Shown here: positions 46,243 to 58,045 of the stretch, piece after piece | Position numbering within the stretch: position 1 is the first letter of the stretch | Layout: every line of letters begins with the position of its first letter | NCBI GenBank assembly: GCA_032433595.1 | Contig: JASWJB010000135.1 | Span: forward strand, 1-64,000 | Direction of reading: 5' to 3' | DNA length: 64,000 nucleotides | Origin: Conoideocrella luteorostrata | Taxonomy: Eukaryota; Ascomycota; Sordariomycetes; Hypocreales; Clavicipitaceae | Translations under genes and position numbers: made by a program | The notes under the pieces: model-generated | What the model saw: only the letters and a program-made list of their open reading frames with translations | What the model was told of the DNA's origin: nothing | Database searches by the model: none

Positions 46243-47688
46243 ATGATTTTGTCAAGGGGCGTGCATGTCGCCGCTTTCTTTAGCAGTGCCATCGCGCTGG
46301 GCCTCAATCCGAAGAGCCAGAGCTCTGTCCGCAATGTAGCCGCTGCCATTGCGTACGAAACCATGACGTACTACCGAGGCAACACGACGGATCCCAAGTC
46401 GAGGGAGTTTGGCAGCGTCAAGCAGCCATACTACTGGTGGGTGGCTGGCGGTCTCTGGGGTGCGATGATGGATTACTACCATTACACCACGGATCCCAGC
46501 TACAACGGCGTTCTCATCCAAGCCTTGCTGGCACCTACGAATCTCGGCCCCGGCGAGAATTACCAGCCCCTCGAGCATTCCGACGAGGAGGGAAACGATG
46601 ACTTGTTCTTCTGGGGCTCTGCCGTGCTGAGTGCTGCAGAGCGCAACTTCCCCCAGCCAAACCCCGACCGTCCCTCGTGGCTTACCATCTCCGCCAATGT
46701 CTTCAATGAGCTTGTGGGCCGCTGGGACACTGCACATTGCGGCGGCGGTCTGTTCTGGCAGATATTACCCAATAATCCAAACGGCATGACTTATAAAAAC
46801 TCCATCAGCAACGGCGGCTTTTTCCAGCTTTCTGCCCGCTTGGCCCGCGCTACCGGTAATAAAACCTATGACGAGTGGGCGGAGAAGATCTGGGACTGGA
46901 ACGCCGCTGTGGGTCTCATTGATAATAAGACATATCACATATATGACGGCACCAATATAAACACTGACTGTAAAGAGACAAACAAGCAGTCGTTCTCATA
47001 TACCACGGGCATCTTCCTGTACGGCGCGGCCATCATGGCGAATGCCACAGGAGACGACAGGTGGGCGCAGCGAACCAAGAAGCTTCTTGATGAGGCTGCA
47101 GTTTCCTTCTTTACTGGAGATAAGAAGAACATTATGTATGAACCCGCATGCGAGCCCGCCAACAACTGCAACTACGATATGATCACCTTCAAAGGCTTTC
47201 TCTCGCGCTTTATGTGGCAGACCGCGCAGATCTTGCCCTCGCTCCGCGAGAAGGTCGACTCATTAATGATCCCGACCGCCCAGGCCGTTGCTTCCACCTG
47301 TACAGGTGGAAAGAGCGGTCGCCAATGTGGCATAAAATGGTACACTGGCAAGTTCGACTACCCGTATTTTGGCAGCCAGATGGGCGCCCTCGAAGCTGTT
47401 CAAGGTCTTCTTGCCCAGGATTCCGCCGTACCTCTCAAGGGAAATGACATCAAATGGGTCAAGGATGCCAAGTTCAAGCCCATTGACACCAATGCTGATA
47501 CGGGCTCGACTCGCCCCGCCAGTAGTAGCAAGCATGATGCCGGTGCCTCGCCCACAACTGCGCCACCAACTTCTCGTCCCTCGAGCACGGCGAAATCTGA
47601 CGAAAACGGGGCTGCAGTTGTGAGTGCTGCAAACGACAAATTTGCTTTGCTTTGCTTGGCAATCTTGATCCCTTGGCTTTTGACTTAG
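46243..47688 (+). CDS. GH76 mannan endo-1,6-alpha-mannosidase, DFG5/DCW1 type, GPI-anchored
   Basis: An intronless ORF encodes 481 residues. A signal peptide (MILSRGVHVAAFFSSAIALG) is followed by the GH76 (alpha/alpha)6 domain: AIAYETMTYYRGNT, WWVAGGLWGAMMDYY, then GNDDLFFWGSAVLSAAERNF with the catalytic Asp pair. Next come HCGGGLFWQI, NSISNGGFFQLSARLARATG and FLSRFMWQTAQILPSL. From about residue 420 it is Ser/Thr/Ala-rich, and it ends with a hydrophobic tail FALLCLAILIPWLLT, which is the GPI-attachment form. DFG5 and DCW1 proteins link GPI-anchored proteins to wall glucan through their mannose core. Length and layout match. It lies downstream of a CT-rich leader. Confidence 0.95.
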   Translation: MILSRGVHVAAFFSSAIALGLNPKSQSSVRNVAAAIAYETMTYYRGNTTDPKSREFGSVKQPYYWWVAGGLWGAMMDYYHYTTDPSYNGVLIQALLAPTNLGPGENYQPLEHSDEEGNDDLFFWGSAVLSAAERNFPQPNPDRPSWLTISANVFNELVGRWDTAHCGGGLFWQILPNNPNGMTYKNSISNGGFFQLSARLARATGNKTYDEWAEKIWDWNAAVGLIDNKTYHIYDGTNINTDCKETNKQSFSYTTGIFLYGAAIMANATGDDRWAQRTKKLLDEAAVSFFTGDKKNIMYEPACEPANNCNYDMITFKGFLSRFMWQTAQILPSLREKVDSLMIPTAQAVASTCTGGKSGRQCGIKWYTGKFDYPYFGSQMGALEAVQGLLAQDSAVPLKGNDIKWVKDAKFKPIDTNADTGSTRPASSSKHDAGASPTTAPPTSRPSSTAKSDENGAAVVSAANDKFALLCLAILIPWLLT

Positions 47689-48261
47689 GTGCCGAGAAGA
47701 TAAGACCCTAGGGCTTCTGTTGAGTGATCGGGGACGCTTGAATTTTTTTTTTAAATCCTTACTAGAGGCGCAATTGGAGTCAAAAGATGGCTTTCCGCTT
47801 GTGCAAAAATTCGAAGCAATATCCATATAGACTATAGAATGTCCATACAGGAGTGCTAGCATAAAATGGCCGCAAAGTCGAACAGATCGGAGCGTGCGGA
47901 TAATGCCTCAGAAATAAAACATCGCGGTTCTTAAGTAGACGGTATTGTGGCGATTAATCATAAAGACACAGCTTTGTTATAGAGCATCCCTCATAGAGCA
48001 GTTGCTGGCACATCAATAAACATTCCATATAAATCTCGTGTCAATTTGAGCAATAGAACTTATGGTGGTGTTACAGCTGCTTAGTGTTTTTGCGGATCTG
48101 GGTTTATCAGCTCCCGCAAATACAGATTACTCTTTCTAACCAGAAAATATACATCTTGTATTTACTAATCCATTGATTAATGTTGTTTATAGGACGCTTT
48201 TTTTTTCGTTTTCATCTGGTCTACGCCACATTGCCTCCCATTTCGCAACCTTCTACTTAAG
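47689..48261. other. Convergent intergenic region
   Basis: This lies between GH76 (+) and the secreted protein gene (-). It holds T-tracts and no supported gene. Confidence 0.45.
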
Positions 48262-49515
48262 TCATCCCTGCAGCCCTTGCTTTTCGGACTCATCACGAAG
48301 TGACTCGCACAGATCTAATACCTTTTTCCGGAGGGAAGTATCGGTGATAGATCCCGTCCTATGATTTTTTTCCGTTGGTTCAAAGAGACAAATAGCACCA
48401 CAGTTTGTGGGTTCGAGCCCCAACGAATCATCACAGACTTCGAAAAGCCCATTGAGTCCGCCAATCCTTTTTTCGTCGAGTTTGGTCTGCGCTTCTGCCT
48501 CCAGTACCTTGCATGATTCGTCCCGCGTAGATGTAGCGTTTTGTGAGCCTTCTTTCTCTCCCTGAAAACATCTTCCTGAAGGATCAGCCTGCTTTTTTTC
48601 CTTTTCCCACGCTTCCTCGTGATCTATGTCTTGCCTTATACGCGACTTCATAGCCTCTAAAATTTCGTGTTTTTGTTTCTCTTTTTCTCTTCCTTCGCAA
48701 TACTTCAAGAAATGGTCCACGTAAGCTTGTGGGACTTTTGGTCCAAAGCTGACGTTAGAGCAGTCAGCATCCTTTCTAGCTTCTTCCTCTTGCTTCTCCT
48801 TGGCCTTATCTTCCGCTTTCAACCGCTCGCAGTCCTCATCCACAAGCAAAGGATGGGGTTGATCCCCTCGTAGCCAACATATAAGTCTTAACTTGAGCTT
48901 GTTTCCATGAATCGATGCGACCTGCTCTCCTCCGATTGCCGTTTGTAAGTCTGACATTGCATTATCAAACCAACTAACAGCCCAACCAACGGGATTATCC
49001 ATTTTTTTCACGGCATTAAGCAGATCATGCGCATAGGGCGACAGGATTTCAAATGCTAGCGCTTTACCTGCATGTCCCTTTATTCGAAATCCGTGCGGCC
49101 CAGAAGGAAATCGTGTTCCTGTTGCAGCCTTCTGGGGAACTTGAGACGGATGTGTATAGACATTTGCACCTTCTTTGGGCCACCGATAGATTCGATCCGG
49201 CTTCTTTTTGGGTCCGGCAACATGGCTGCCATCTGACTCTGGTTTGGCTGGCTTCCTCGAACCCGACGAGGAAATCTCGGACATGCCTGTCAACGGTACT
49301 CCCGGAGTCCCGAACAACGTCCACAGTCGATTTGGTCCGAGATCGCCATTCAGCCCTACATTGCCAAGCCCGTCCTTTATGGTGGATCCAATCTGGGGGC
49401 CTGGAGGTCTCTCGATATAACGAGCACGTCGCTGGAGCGCGTGTGTGTGATGGACCGCCGGACTGGCTGTGGCCAGCCCAAGTAGGATCGCCAGGTACAC
49501 CGCTGTAGGTTTCAT
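48262..49515 (-). CDS. Secreted 417-residue protein, unknown function
   Basis: This intronless ORF has a signal peptide (MKPTAVYLAILLGLATASPA) and a probable basic processing site at about residues 29-31 (RRAR). Residues 30-130 are Pro/Gly-rich. From about 140 comes a conserved-looking block, HGFRIKGHAGKALAFEILSP, then NPVGWAVSWFDNAM, then IHGNKLKLRLICWLRGDQ. The last third is charged, helical and Lys/Glu-rich with scattered Cys. The middle block resembles, from memory, the C-terminal region of the secreted enterotoxin-like proteins of insect-associated Hypocreales, but no ADP-ribosyltransferase catalytic half is visible here, so no toxin activity is claimed. A TATA-like sequence lies near 49720. 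The similarity is uncertain. Confidence 0.7.
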   Translation of the reverse strand: MKPTAVYLAILLGLATASPAVHHTHALQRRARYIERPPGPQIGSTIKDGLGNVGLNGDLGPNRLWTLFGTPGVPLTGMSEISSSGSRKPAKPESDGSHVAGPKKKPDRIYRWPKEGANVYTHPSQVPQKAATGTRFPSGPHGFRIKGHAGKALAFEILSPYAHDLLNAVKKMDNPVGWAVSWFDNAMSDLQTAIGGEQVASIHGNKLKLRLICWLRGDQPHPLLVDEDCERLKAEDKAKEKQEEEARKDADCSNVSFGPKVPQAYVDHFLKYCEGREKEKQKHEILEAMKSRIRQDIDHEEAWEKEKKQADPSGRCFQGEKEGSQNATSTRDESCKVLEAEAQTKLDEKRIGGLNGLFEVCDDSLGLEPTNCGAICLFEPTEKNHRTGSITDTSLRKKVLDLCESLRDESEKQGLQG

Positions 49516-52143
49516 TCGTGAATTGGGGCGGAAATTAATGACTAGTGTAAGTAGAATACGAAGAGATATGGGACGGAAGGAAGGAAGAAGACGGGTCTTG
49601 GTAGAATTTAGGTAAATTCCTTTGAAGCTTGTGATCTTCTGTTGACTAAATTAAAGAACCGATGACGAGACATCTTTGCTTCTATTCTTCTATACTAGGC
49701 TGCATAGACGGAGTGCTTTATATGCAATCAAGATAAAGAAGCCGACATGACTAGTGACGTGTCCTACTAGCGCTTTTGTGTCTCCCACCGGAAATAAGCG
49801 CACATGACTCGGACCTTTCATAGTTAATATCAAGCAGTTCGTGGCAGTTAAACAACAGAAGTGGATCCAGTAAGCCAGTTATGACCGCGTCGGTTTGATT
49901 GATAGGCAGTCAATGGGGCTATGCCTAGGAAGGGACGGAAATTATGGTGTTTCCGGACATTTCCGGGCAGTCGAAGGCGGCTATACAAAAGGTGAAACTC
50001 AGGGCGATCACGGAGACGGAATGCGGGCTACCAGGATAAGAAAATTGCTGTTTGGATATCTAATATCCCACCGGCACGCAGTATAAATAGACTCCGGAAA
50101 ATACATTCCCGAGGAGTAATCCGTTTGGTTCCCTCCAAAACAAAATGTATGTGCAAGTCTTGTTGTACAATCGTATCAGCCCTGAACATGCCCCACTTAC
50201 AAAAGCTTATTCCAACAACCTAAAGCGTCGTCTGTTGCTGTTTGACAAATATTCCGGTCGCTTCATCGCGCGCTGTCATTCTATACACAGCCTCAGATTT
50301 GTCCCTGTAGCACTGCCGCAGCCACGTGCTGTACGCCTCCAGCTTTGTGTTGCCAGCACTTTGTATCTGGGTAGACATTAAGCTATTCTCGGCCAACCCG
50401 AGAAGTTTTGAGGCGTGAAGGAAGTTGATGCAGTGCGTGGGGACAGAATTGCTCTCGGAACGGGTTTGGATTTGGTCATATTATGTAAATTAAACTTTAA
50501 GAGAGGTTCTAGCCCGTTCGCACAAGTCGGGGGTCGGGTCTGCCCTTCACTCTTGAGCTCGTCTTTGTTAGGACCTCTGCCACTATAATTATCATATTTG
50601 CATTCGTGGTACTTTGTGCGGGGATTTGATCACCCCTAGGGTAGCTACGCGGAGGAAAGATTATTCTTTTGCAGAGAAGACGTTAGTCAGCTTTTGACCA
50701 GTGTATTTATAGTTAGCATAGTCACCCTCAGAATGAAAAGAAACCATGCCTTCTTCGTGAAGCAAATTGACACTTTGCGATTCAGATCGCGCCCTTTTGA
50801 GCCTATTATTACTGATACTAACTACTTGAATACTCGAACCATTTGATCAATTGTAGGAAAACAAGACTACAGAACCAATTGAGAAACAACCCAACGTCTC
50901 ACGATACAGAGAACCGACCTTGACCCTCGATCCTGTCTGCACGCCCACAGACGGTCTTCACAACAAGATAACAGCACCCTGGGTACACGAACCAATTGAT
51001 CAATTAATACTGAATAGTACAACCATCCGTACAGGTTGTTTGGTGTGTTCTTTTCTTCCTGACAAAGTACTAATCGATCTTCTTTCCTATCCGTGGCATC
51101 TGTGGTCGGATTCTGATTCTAGATGACGTTGATTGAAAATCTTTGTCACACATAAAATAGCGTAGCCAGAGGCTGCTCTTCATGTTCGGTTATGCCCTTA
51201 AATAAGGCTATATTTCCCGTGACGATCTTCATTTCAGACAGCTCGTATGAGCAGTCCTCCTTGTAGAACACTAGAATGTGACTCTATCATTCAGACAGGA
51301 GCTGTCTACAGTCTACAGTCGCTAGTCAATGATCTGCTTATCCTAACAACTGCTGTCTGCGATAGATCCCTTCACATCCACCCGTTGATGCCTGAGTTGG
51401 AGTTCAGCAGGCGAGACAAGAAGGTGGCGATCTTCGCATCTGGCTGAACTGCCGATAGGCCAGTGTCGTTCACAACGCCATGTTACAGCCAACAAAGGGA
51501 ACTTGTAAGATAGAAAACGGGATTGTAACTCCTCCGTCACCAGATGGAGTGTGTGGCGTAGGGGAGGATTCATGGCTTGGAAGTGAGTTGATACACCGAT
51601 ATGGTTTGCACAGCCGCCAACATCGACAGCCTCACTTCGTCAATCGCAGGGAGCTGTTGTGTATTCAGCGCTCTGCCCAGCGTACGTATCATTGCGACCC
51701 CAGGCTCCAAGTTACTAGGACCAGGAAACAAAACGCCGATGGATCTGGGCGTTACTTCCTATTTTTAATGAGACCATGCAGGAATATTTTCGTCCAAGAC
51801 CACCTTTCCTTCTACCCCTTCTCTCCGCTAAACAAAATATGTATATAAAGCAAGAAAGAAAAGGAAAAGGGAGAGGGAGGATATCGGCATTTGATTCCGT
51901 GCCGCCGGCTTTTTGATAGGCATCGATGCCACCTTTGCCCAGAAATCCCACCCATTCTTTGCGAAATGAAAACTCTGAACAATGCGTTCGGGCCAGAGTT
52001 CAACTTTCATAAAAACTGTATCTTCTGGTTCTATGATGTCTTCGTTAATAGCGTTGAAAAGGTAATGATAAACTTTTGATTATAGATAATATTATTCTGC
52101 GGCCCAAACTCTCGTCTGTGAAAGAGCCGTCGTAAGCTTACAT
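49516..52143. other. Gene-poor region with small uncertain ORFs
   Basis: A TATAAATA box at about 50083 precedes an ATG at 50145 that opens a 78-codon ORF (stop at 50379-50381) with no recognisable domain; it could be a small gene. A short open stretch around 50850-51126 is also unrecognised. A dispersed-element copy lies at about 51145-51235. No supported gene. Confidence 0.4.
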
Positions 52144-53271
52144 CTATACATGCCCATCATCAGAAGATCTATAGTACACTTCAGTTTCGGTGCCACGGCG
52201 GGGTCTAACAGCTCGCTTCGATATTTGCAAGGCAGTATGCACGGAAGATTCCCCGGTGTAGATGAAAAGATCGTAAAGACCCCCGCCAGCGAGGCAACCA
52301 AGGAATGGAGCCGTCAAGGGTATCTGCGAAGCGGTTAGACTAGAGCCCGTCTTTCAAGTATTAGTCGATTGGAATACAGACCCAAAAATAATATCCTCCG
52401 GCGGAAAAAACCTCTGTCCCATAGCCAAATAGATATGTAACAAGGCGAGGACCCAAGTCACGGGCCAGGTTGATTGCAGCGCCAGTTTCCCAGCCGAAGG
52501 AGGTCCCAAGCCCGATTACGAGGAAGAAAAGCCCAAGTGGGATTAAGTTAACGGCACCGATTTTCAGGTGGTCGACCAAAGCAAATATGTTAAACTGGAG
52601 GATTGTGCTAGCAAGAAATTCGGAAAAGAACATGCCGAATTGGGTCATGAATTTAGTGGGATAGGTGGCAAAAATACCGGCTGTAGCATTGGGGCCGGTG
52701 ACGGTACGCAGGTAGGGGCCTCCTTCAAAGTTGTCAATAGCAGACATGTAGTTAACGTAGACGATGACGGCGCCTGTCATAGCACCGAGAAGCTGCGCCA
52801 CAAGATAAACTGGGAACTTGCGCCATGGGAGGCCACGATAGACACAGAAGGCAAGTGTAATAGCAGGGTTGAGGTGGCCGCCAGATTTGTCAGCGACATA
52901 GGCACCCAGCATAACACCAATACTAAGCCCGTATTAGTTTTATATTCCTGTGCCGAATGAAGGAGCTTTATTCTGCCTAAGAATCTGGAAACGCACCCAA
53001 AACCCCACGTACTACTCTGATAGTCACCGTTCTTATTCTTGCTGAGCACGACCTGAGCTATACCACCAAGCCCGAATAATATCAGCACCGTCGTGCCAAG
53101 AAATTCAGAAACAGCGTCTTGCCAGAGGGAACGAACTTCATGCCATTTGGGTTGGTCGTCTGTGGCAACCATGCCGGAGCCTCGAGCAGGGTCATTGACG
53201 GCAATCGTGTCGACTTGGGAGATGGTGTCCAGCTTTTCCGTACTAATATGAATGCTGGATTCTTTTTCCAT
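52144..53271 (-). CDS. Aquaglyceroporin (MIP family)
   Basis: Three exons (53271-52997, 52922-52382, 52323-52144) give 331 residues. The introns are GTGCGT..CTTAG and GTCTGT..CGCAG. The second splice skips a premature stop and adds a last helix, IPLTAPFLGCLAGGGLYDLF. The MIP signature is present: VSEFLGTTVLILFGLGGIAQ, GVMLGAYVADKSGGHLNPAI with the first NPA box, and GWETGAAINLARDLGPRL holding the second box with the Asp typical of glycerol channels. In the second box Pro is replaced by Leu (NLA in place of NPA). The ~60-residue N-terminal part is charged. It would pass glycerol or small solutes across the plasma membrane; the altered box may change selectivity or gating. Confidence 0.9.
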
Positions 53272-56178
53272 GGTATTATACTCTTGGAGATATTTTATAT
53301 TGAACAACCAGGCTCTGTGTAATGCATGAGAAAGTGATTGAGAGCCTGGGAGATTGTGTGTGGTATTGGAGTGCCGGACCCCACCTAATAGAGTTTGGCG
53401 TCAATAATTAAAAAGAAATGAAATGAAAGGAAAGGAAAGGAAAGGAAAAAAAAAAGGGAACAGAAGCGCTGGTTTGTCTAAGCTAGTCATTCAAAAATTT
53501 ATTGACTTGGTGGGGGAGAGTATTACTGGCTTTATATGTGCAATGCGCATAATAAATAGGCAAAGTTGAGACTATGGCATGAAAGTAGATGTAAGAGCTC
53601 CTAGCTCGGGAACCAGAAAGAGACAAGGTAGTATGTCGCCGGGAATGCAGCGGTACCGTGGATGTAAGAGAAAATCGTGACGGCTAGGGAAGATCCATTT
53701 AAAGTTTAACTGTCTGCGTTATCATTTTTAGCTCGTCTCTGATTAGCTTCCCTTCTGTGTCCGCAGCTTCTAGGATATGTGTCAAAGGCGTGTAAGAAGT
53801 CTCAGAAACCATCAGTGGCATTTGTTGGATCATCATTGCATCCGGTATGATTGACGCAGAGCATATAAGACATCAGCCAGTAAAACGAGATGCAATTGAT
53901 GCATTATAGCAGTAGGGTGGTGGGATTTTACTTCTATGAACGAGCAGATAAGCGCTACCACCTTATGAGTTGGGGGCTTCGTGCCATTATTTCGTTTTGG
54001 TCCGGGTTTCACCTGGTAGTGGGGTTGTCCGAGGTCACGTGTTTCTACTCAAGCATTTCTTTGAAGACAGGCATTTGTTCTTGATTGGCACAACCCCTGT
54101 TTCATATCCGAGCCACGTATGAGAGCATGAGCTTAAACGGCTCCCCATATTCTACCATTATGCAAAATTTGCGTATGCCGCGATCGATGCATTCAAGATC
54201 AATACAATCTGGTCAGAAGAGCCGAGGCTTTTCTGACTAAGTATTGCTCAAATATATAGAGCTCATTTGTTGATGCGGGATAATATCCAGATACAGATAA
54301 ATGAAATGAGGGTACGTAAGGACAAATTTAATGGCATACATAATAACCTTTGTGCTATACACAATCCGGCTGGTGGTGCACAAGTCTAGAACAAAGTGGA
54401 GGGACCGAAAAATAATGCAGCAGCTAGAACGGTGGTAATGAAGCTGAGCTAAGAAACATAAAAGGTACGCTCTTCCCTGCAACAGTGATTTGGGAACTTA
54501 CCATGTTTTAGACCAGGTCAGGTTGTATACGTTTTATCTCATCTCCTTACGGAGAGACTAAGGAGCTTCTCATTCTGAAAAGGGGGGGAGGGGTGGGGGC
54601 TGTCGCACTCAGGGACAGTCCTCAAAGGCTGCTCTTGACGGTGGGGGCTTGTTTCTCGTATTTGTTCTAGGCTTCGATTATTGTTCCAAAGCAGGGCTTG
54701 GATCCCCTGTCAAGTTTTGGCGTTGCTACAATCGAGTAGTTGGCGGTGTCGCCAAATTGGTTATAATTTCGTCGTCTTTTTTTCTTTTCCTTCGACGCTA
54801 ACATGCTACTAGACATCATCCCAACTTTACTATGAGTACGTCTAAGCTCTGACTGACCTTTACCGCAGTGCCCACGGAGGCGGCAATTTGACCGAGTTTT
54901 GATTGCAGTGTGCTACAGGATGCTACTGGTCCTTGCGCTGAAGTTCACGGCTCTTGTCTCAAAGAATCTTCTCTATCAACGGTTTAACAAGGTAGTGTAT
55001 TTGTAATAACCCTGCGCGGAGTTTTCATAAGAAATGTTCTCGACGTAAGCGGCTTGGCTGCTCTACAGTCTACGTGCCGGCCTAGCTCCATGCCTGTCCG
55101 CTAAATACTGCATATGTGAGGTCAAGGTAGAAAAGTACTCCTACTGGCAGTCCCATATGACGAATAATTATTAAAATAGACGTGGATACTAGATCGACAA
55201 TGGTAATTGCTTATAAGGATCTAATGGCGTACCCGAAAATCAACCAACCCCATAGGATCTACGGTGAGACAGTCATGAAACAGTCGACTTTCGAGCAACC
55301 ACTCGGGCCGGTCCGATCGACCGATTATATGTGCAGGTTCAAGCATGTAAGATAAGACGTCTCGTATTGAATTAACATGGTACTGGTCAAAAAGCTTGGC
55401 TTTTCCTGTTACTAGCTATATAGTATGCATTACCCAAGTTGTTAGTGGGGGGCTTCACCTTTTTGCTAGGATCTGGGGCTTTCGCTCAAAAAGCTGTCGC
55501 CGGCAGAATTTTGGGCTCAGAATAAGATGTGAGCTAATTGCTTGGTATTGGAGGTAATTGTTCAGCGATATACCTAATTTTGAGATGTCCGCACGCGGAC
55601 CAATTGGCTTCACTGAAAGTGGCTGTTAACTTCCGTTCAATTCATGTCAATGATCACCTGTGCGGGACCGTATACACCACAGGAGAATATGAACCTATTT
55701 GACGAGCATATATTCACAAGAGGAGCAGCCTCTGGCCACGGCATAGAAGCAAGACGCTGTGATCGGCTGTACAATAATAGTAGTATTAGAAACTCGTCTC
55801 TGTCAACGCACAAAAGTCTCAGGGCTCTTGAAGGCAGGTACCAACTAGCTATATTGCGACGGAACAGGAGATTATATTGATAACTAACCAGCCTATCGAA
55901 CCAAATAGCTAAATTTAAAGAGAAAGGAAGATGAGAAAGAAAGTGGGCAATTTCTGGAGAGCCGCAATTTAGCACTGCTGGTGCGGGTAGGACGTCACGT
56001 GCCTGAGTTCGTGGGTCTCCGTGGCATCGCTGCTTTATCGGTGAGAATCCTTTGTCTTGCACAAAAAATGGCATGGCCCAGAGGCCACTTTTTGTGCGTG
56101 TTATCACCCCTTATATACCGTGCAACACTTTGAGCCAGGCTCGTCAGAATTAGGTCTGTTTCAGCCATCCGTGTGAGC
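53272..56178. other. Long intergenic region
   Basis: About 2.9 kb without a gene I can support. A GAAAGG pentamer-type tract lies at about 53416-53450. A dispersed-element copy lies at about 56050-56110, just before the next gene. An intron-like GTACGT..CGCAG signal at 54836-54868 follows an ATG at 54802 that stops after ten codons, possibly a decayed gene. Confidence 0.45.
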
Positions 56179-57069
56179 ATGACTTGCAGCATTCTTCCTG
56201 GGAAGCTCATCGAGCTGCAGCTTGCCCAAATTGACCTGCTCATGGCGATGTACCCGGCTGAAGGAGCAATATTATTCGACGATGGTTCGTCGACGTCGCT
56301 TGATGCATTGCGGCTGTTGCATAGTGGCGCGATTGACCTGCCGCCGCCAAATGCTGCATTGAGTGTGTCTCTATTTCTCAACCTTGAAGTTGATGCCGAT
56401 GACGGAACTCCCAAGGAAACCATTCAACTGCATATTATAGTCCCATTTACCTATGATGAAGAAAATGGTCATCTTGACGAAGCGCCTCACCCAAAGGTAC
56501 GCCTGGTGCAGCCAACATGGATGAGCAAGGCAGCGGCGGCGGCGCTCATGGACAACGTACCCAAAGACGAAGACCTGTTCGCCGTCATTGAACATATCAA
56601 AGACGCTACATGTTCACATCGAGAATCCCTATTCAATGGAAGCACTGCAGCAGGAAACATCGAAGAGCCAGGCGAGACGCTGGTGCGGATATGGTTTTAT
56701 TTTCCCTCTATCAGCACGCGCTCCAAGCGCGACGACATAGTCAAATACGCACCAACCTACAACTTGACGGGCTTTCTCTTATCAGGTAAGCCAGGGATTT
56801 TATGCTTGGAGGGCGCATCCAGCCGCGTTGATGCGTACATGAAATTCATCAAGACTGAGAGCTGGAGTGATATTCCCGCATATCATAAGAAAGTGAGCGA
56901 ACGTTACCGCGAGAATGTAGCCATGAGAGCTTTCGAGGATATGCAGGAGATCACAAACACACTTGGAGAGAGAAGGGGCGAGAGGGCGAACAGGAGTGAC
57001 ATGAAGTTATTAGAAGCATGGCTGGTGGAAAGGGGGCTTGGTGAGGCGTTTATGAAGGTCCTGACCTGA
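56179..57069 (+). CDS. RWD-domain protein, RWDD2-like (with DUF1115)
   Basis: An intronless ORF encodes 296 residues from the ATG at 56179 (MTCSILPGKLIELQLAQIDL). The first half has the RWD pattern: a helix with the LxxQ and LLMAMYP motif, strands, and an HIIVPFTYDEEN strand, then VRLVQPTWMS and a helix rich in Ala. The second half has VRIWFYFPSISTRSKRDDIV, then YNLTGFLLSGKPGILCLEGA and the helix DAYMKFIKTESWSDIP, the layout of the DUF1115 part of RWDD2 proteins. The C-terminal tail is Arg- and Glu-rich and helical. RWD domains bind ubiquitin-type or kinase partners; the exact role of RWDD2 proteins is unknown. Confidence 0.85.
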   Translation: MTCSILPGKLIELQLAQIDLLMAMYPAEGAILFDDGSSTSLDALRLLHSGAIDLPPPNAALSVSLFLNLEVDADDGTPKETIQLHIIVPFTYDEENGHLDEAPHPKVRLVQPTWMSKAAAAALMDNVPKDEDLFAVIEHIKDATCSHRESLFNGSTAAGNIEEPGETLVRIWFYFPSISTRSKRDDIVKYAPTYNLTGFLLSGKPGILCLEGASSRVDAYMKFIKTESWSDIPAYHKKVSERYRENVAMRAFEDMQEITNTLGERRGERANRSDMKLLEAWLVERGLGEAFMKVLT

Positions 57070-57579
57070 TCATCGTATACGACAAATAATGCTGCATTAT
57101 ATGATCAGCTTATAGTCGCTATGACGACATAATTTATTTTATCAGGGCCCTTCATTAGCCAATCTTGATTCGCGTCGACGCCCTCTTAAAACAACCAAGC
57201 CAGTGGCTGTATGTAGTGGCAATTGTCCACGGTCATAGGTTTCATCCTTCCCAAACTTCATAATGGGACACTATCTTGGCTTTCACTCGGCAAGGAAGCT
57301 ACGATTCCGGCTCTAACCCTGTCAACATGTGGCTGACCGGATTGTGTACCGATGGTTTGGTAACGATACGGAAAACATTACACATAACGCTCCCGGCGTG
57401 GTTCGTTAGTATTTACCTTGAGCCTGGAGCTCTTTAGGCTTCCACAGGCGCAGCGGCTTATAGTCTAAAGATTGTTTTACTATATACTTGAACTTGATAC
57501 GGAAATTTTCCACTAATTAGATTGGTCTTAGCTGATTGACAAAGCCCTATCTCAGAACCCAATAGTACGATCCATTCTC
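57070..57579. other. Intergenic, no gene seen
   Basis: This is 3' to the RWD gene; no supported feature is present. Confidence 0.45.
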
Positions 57580-58045
57580 TCACTTTCCTTTGGTTTCGAC
57601 AATTTTAGTCAGGGCACCATCAATAAAAGCGCATAAACCATCGATATTTTCGCCTTTACGAAAACAGCATCGAATAATGTTCATCCCTACCCGTCGATAT
57701 TCATTGGCAAATATTCCCAAGGCTCTTGATGCCCCTCAGAGGCGCTATCTGGTCGAGGGCAATAAGAATCGTTGAGCCAGAAAGTCCGCGCGACTGACTC
57801 TAGACCAGATTCACCTGCCTTAATAGGCTTCGAGCAGTCAAAGTCGAGCATCCACAGGGCATGTTGCCCGAGGGACGTGGCTGGATCTATTGCTCTTCCC
57901 CTCTAGGGGCTCCAAGAACAAACTCGACATCCGCGGCGTCTGTCCTGCCTTTCCAATGCAGCGTCGCCGCTAATGCTTCGGCCATAGTGTCACGACTTTG
58001 GCACTGTACTGGTAAAGCAGAGTGATAGACAAGACTTCCGAAGTA
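57580..58045 (-). pseudogene. DUF3669-like pseudogene fragment
   Basis: Read on the minus strand, three pieces in different frames line up with the C-terminal half of DUF3669 proteins, a fungal domain I know from unnamed proteins. The first, from 57985, reads MAEALAATLHWKGRTDAADV and ends at a stop after APRGEEQ. The second reads HALWMLDFDCSKPI and goes on to ARTFWLNDSYCPRP. The third carries IFANEYRRVGMNII and ends at a stop (57580-57582). Two frameshifts separate them. No N-terminal half is identified upstream. Decay of an old copy is the simple reading. Confidence 0.6.

Noticed and set aside
47263..47862. 199-codon ORF on the minus strand
   Set aside because: Antisense of the GH76 gene.
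48405..48425. T-loop-like sequence GGGTTCGAGCCC
   Set aside because: It lies inside the coding sequence of the secreted 417-residue protein and has no A-box or cloverleaf upstream.
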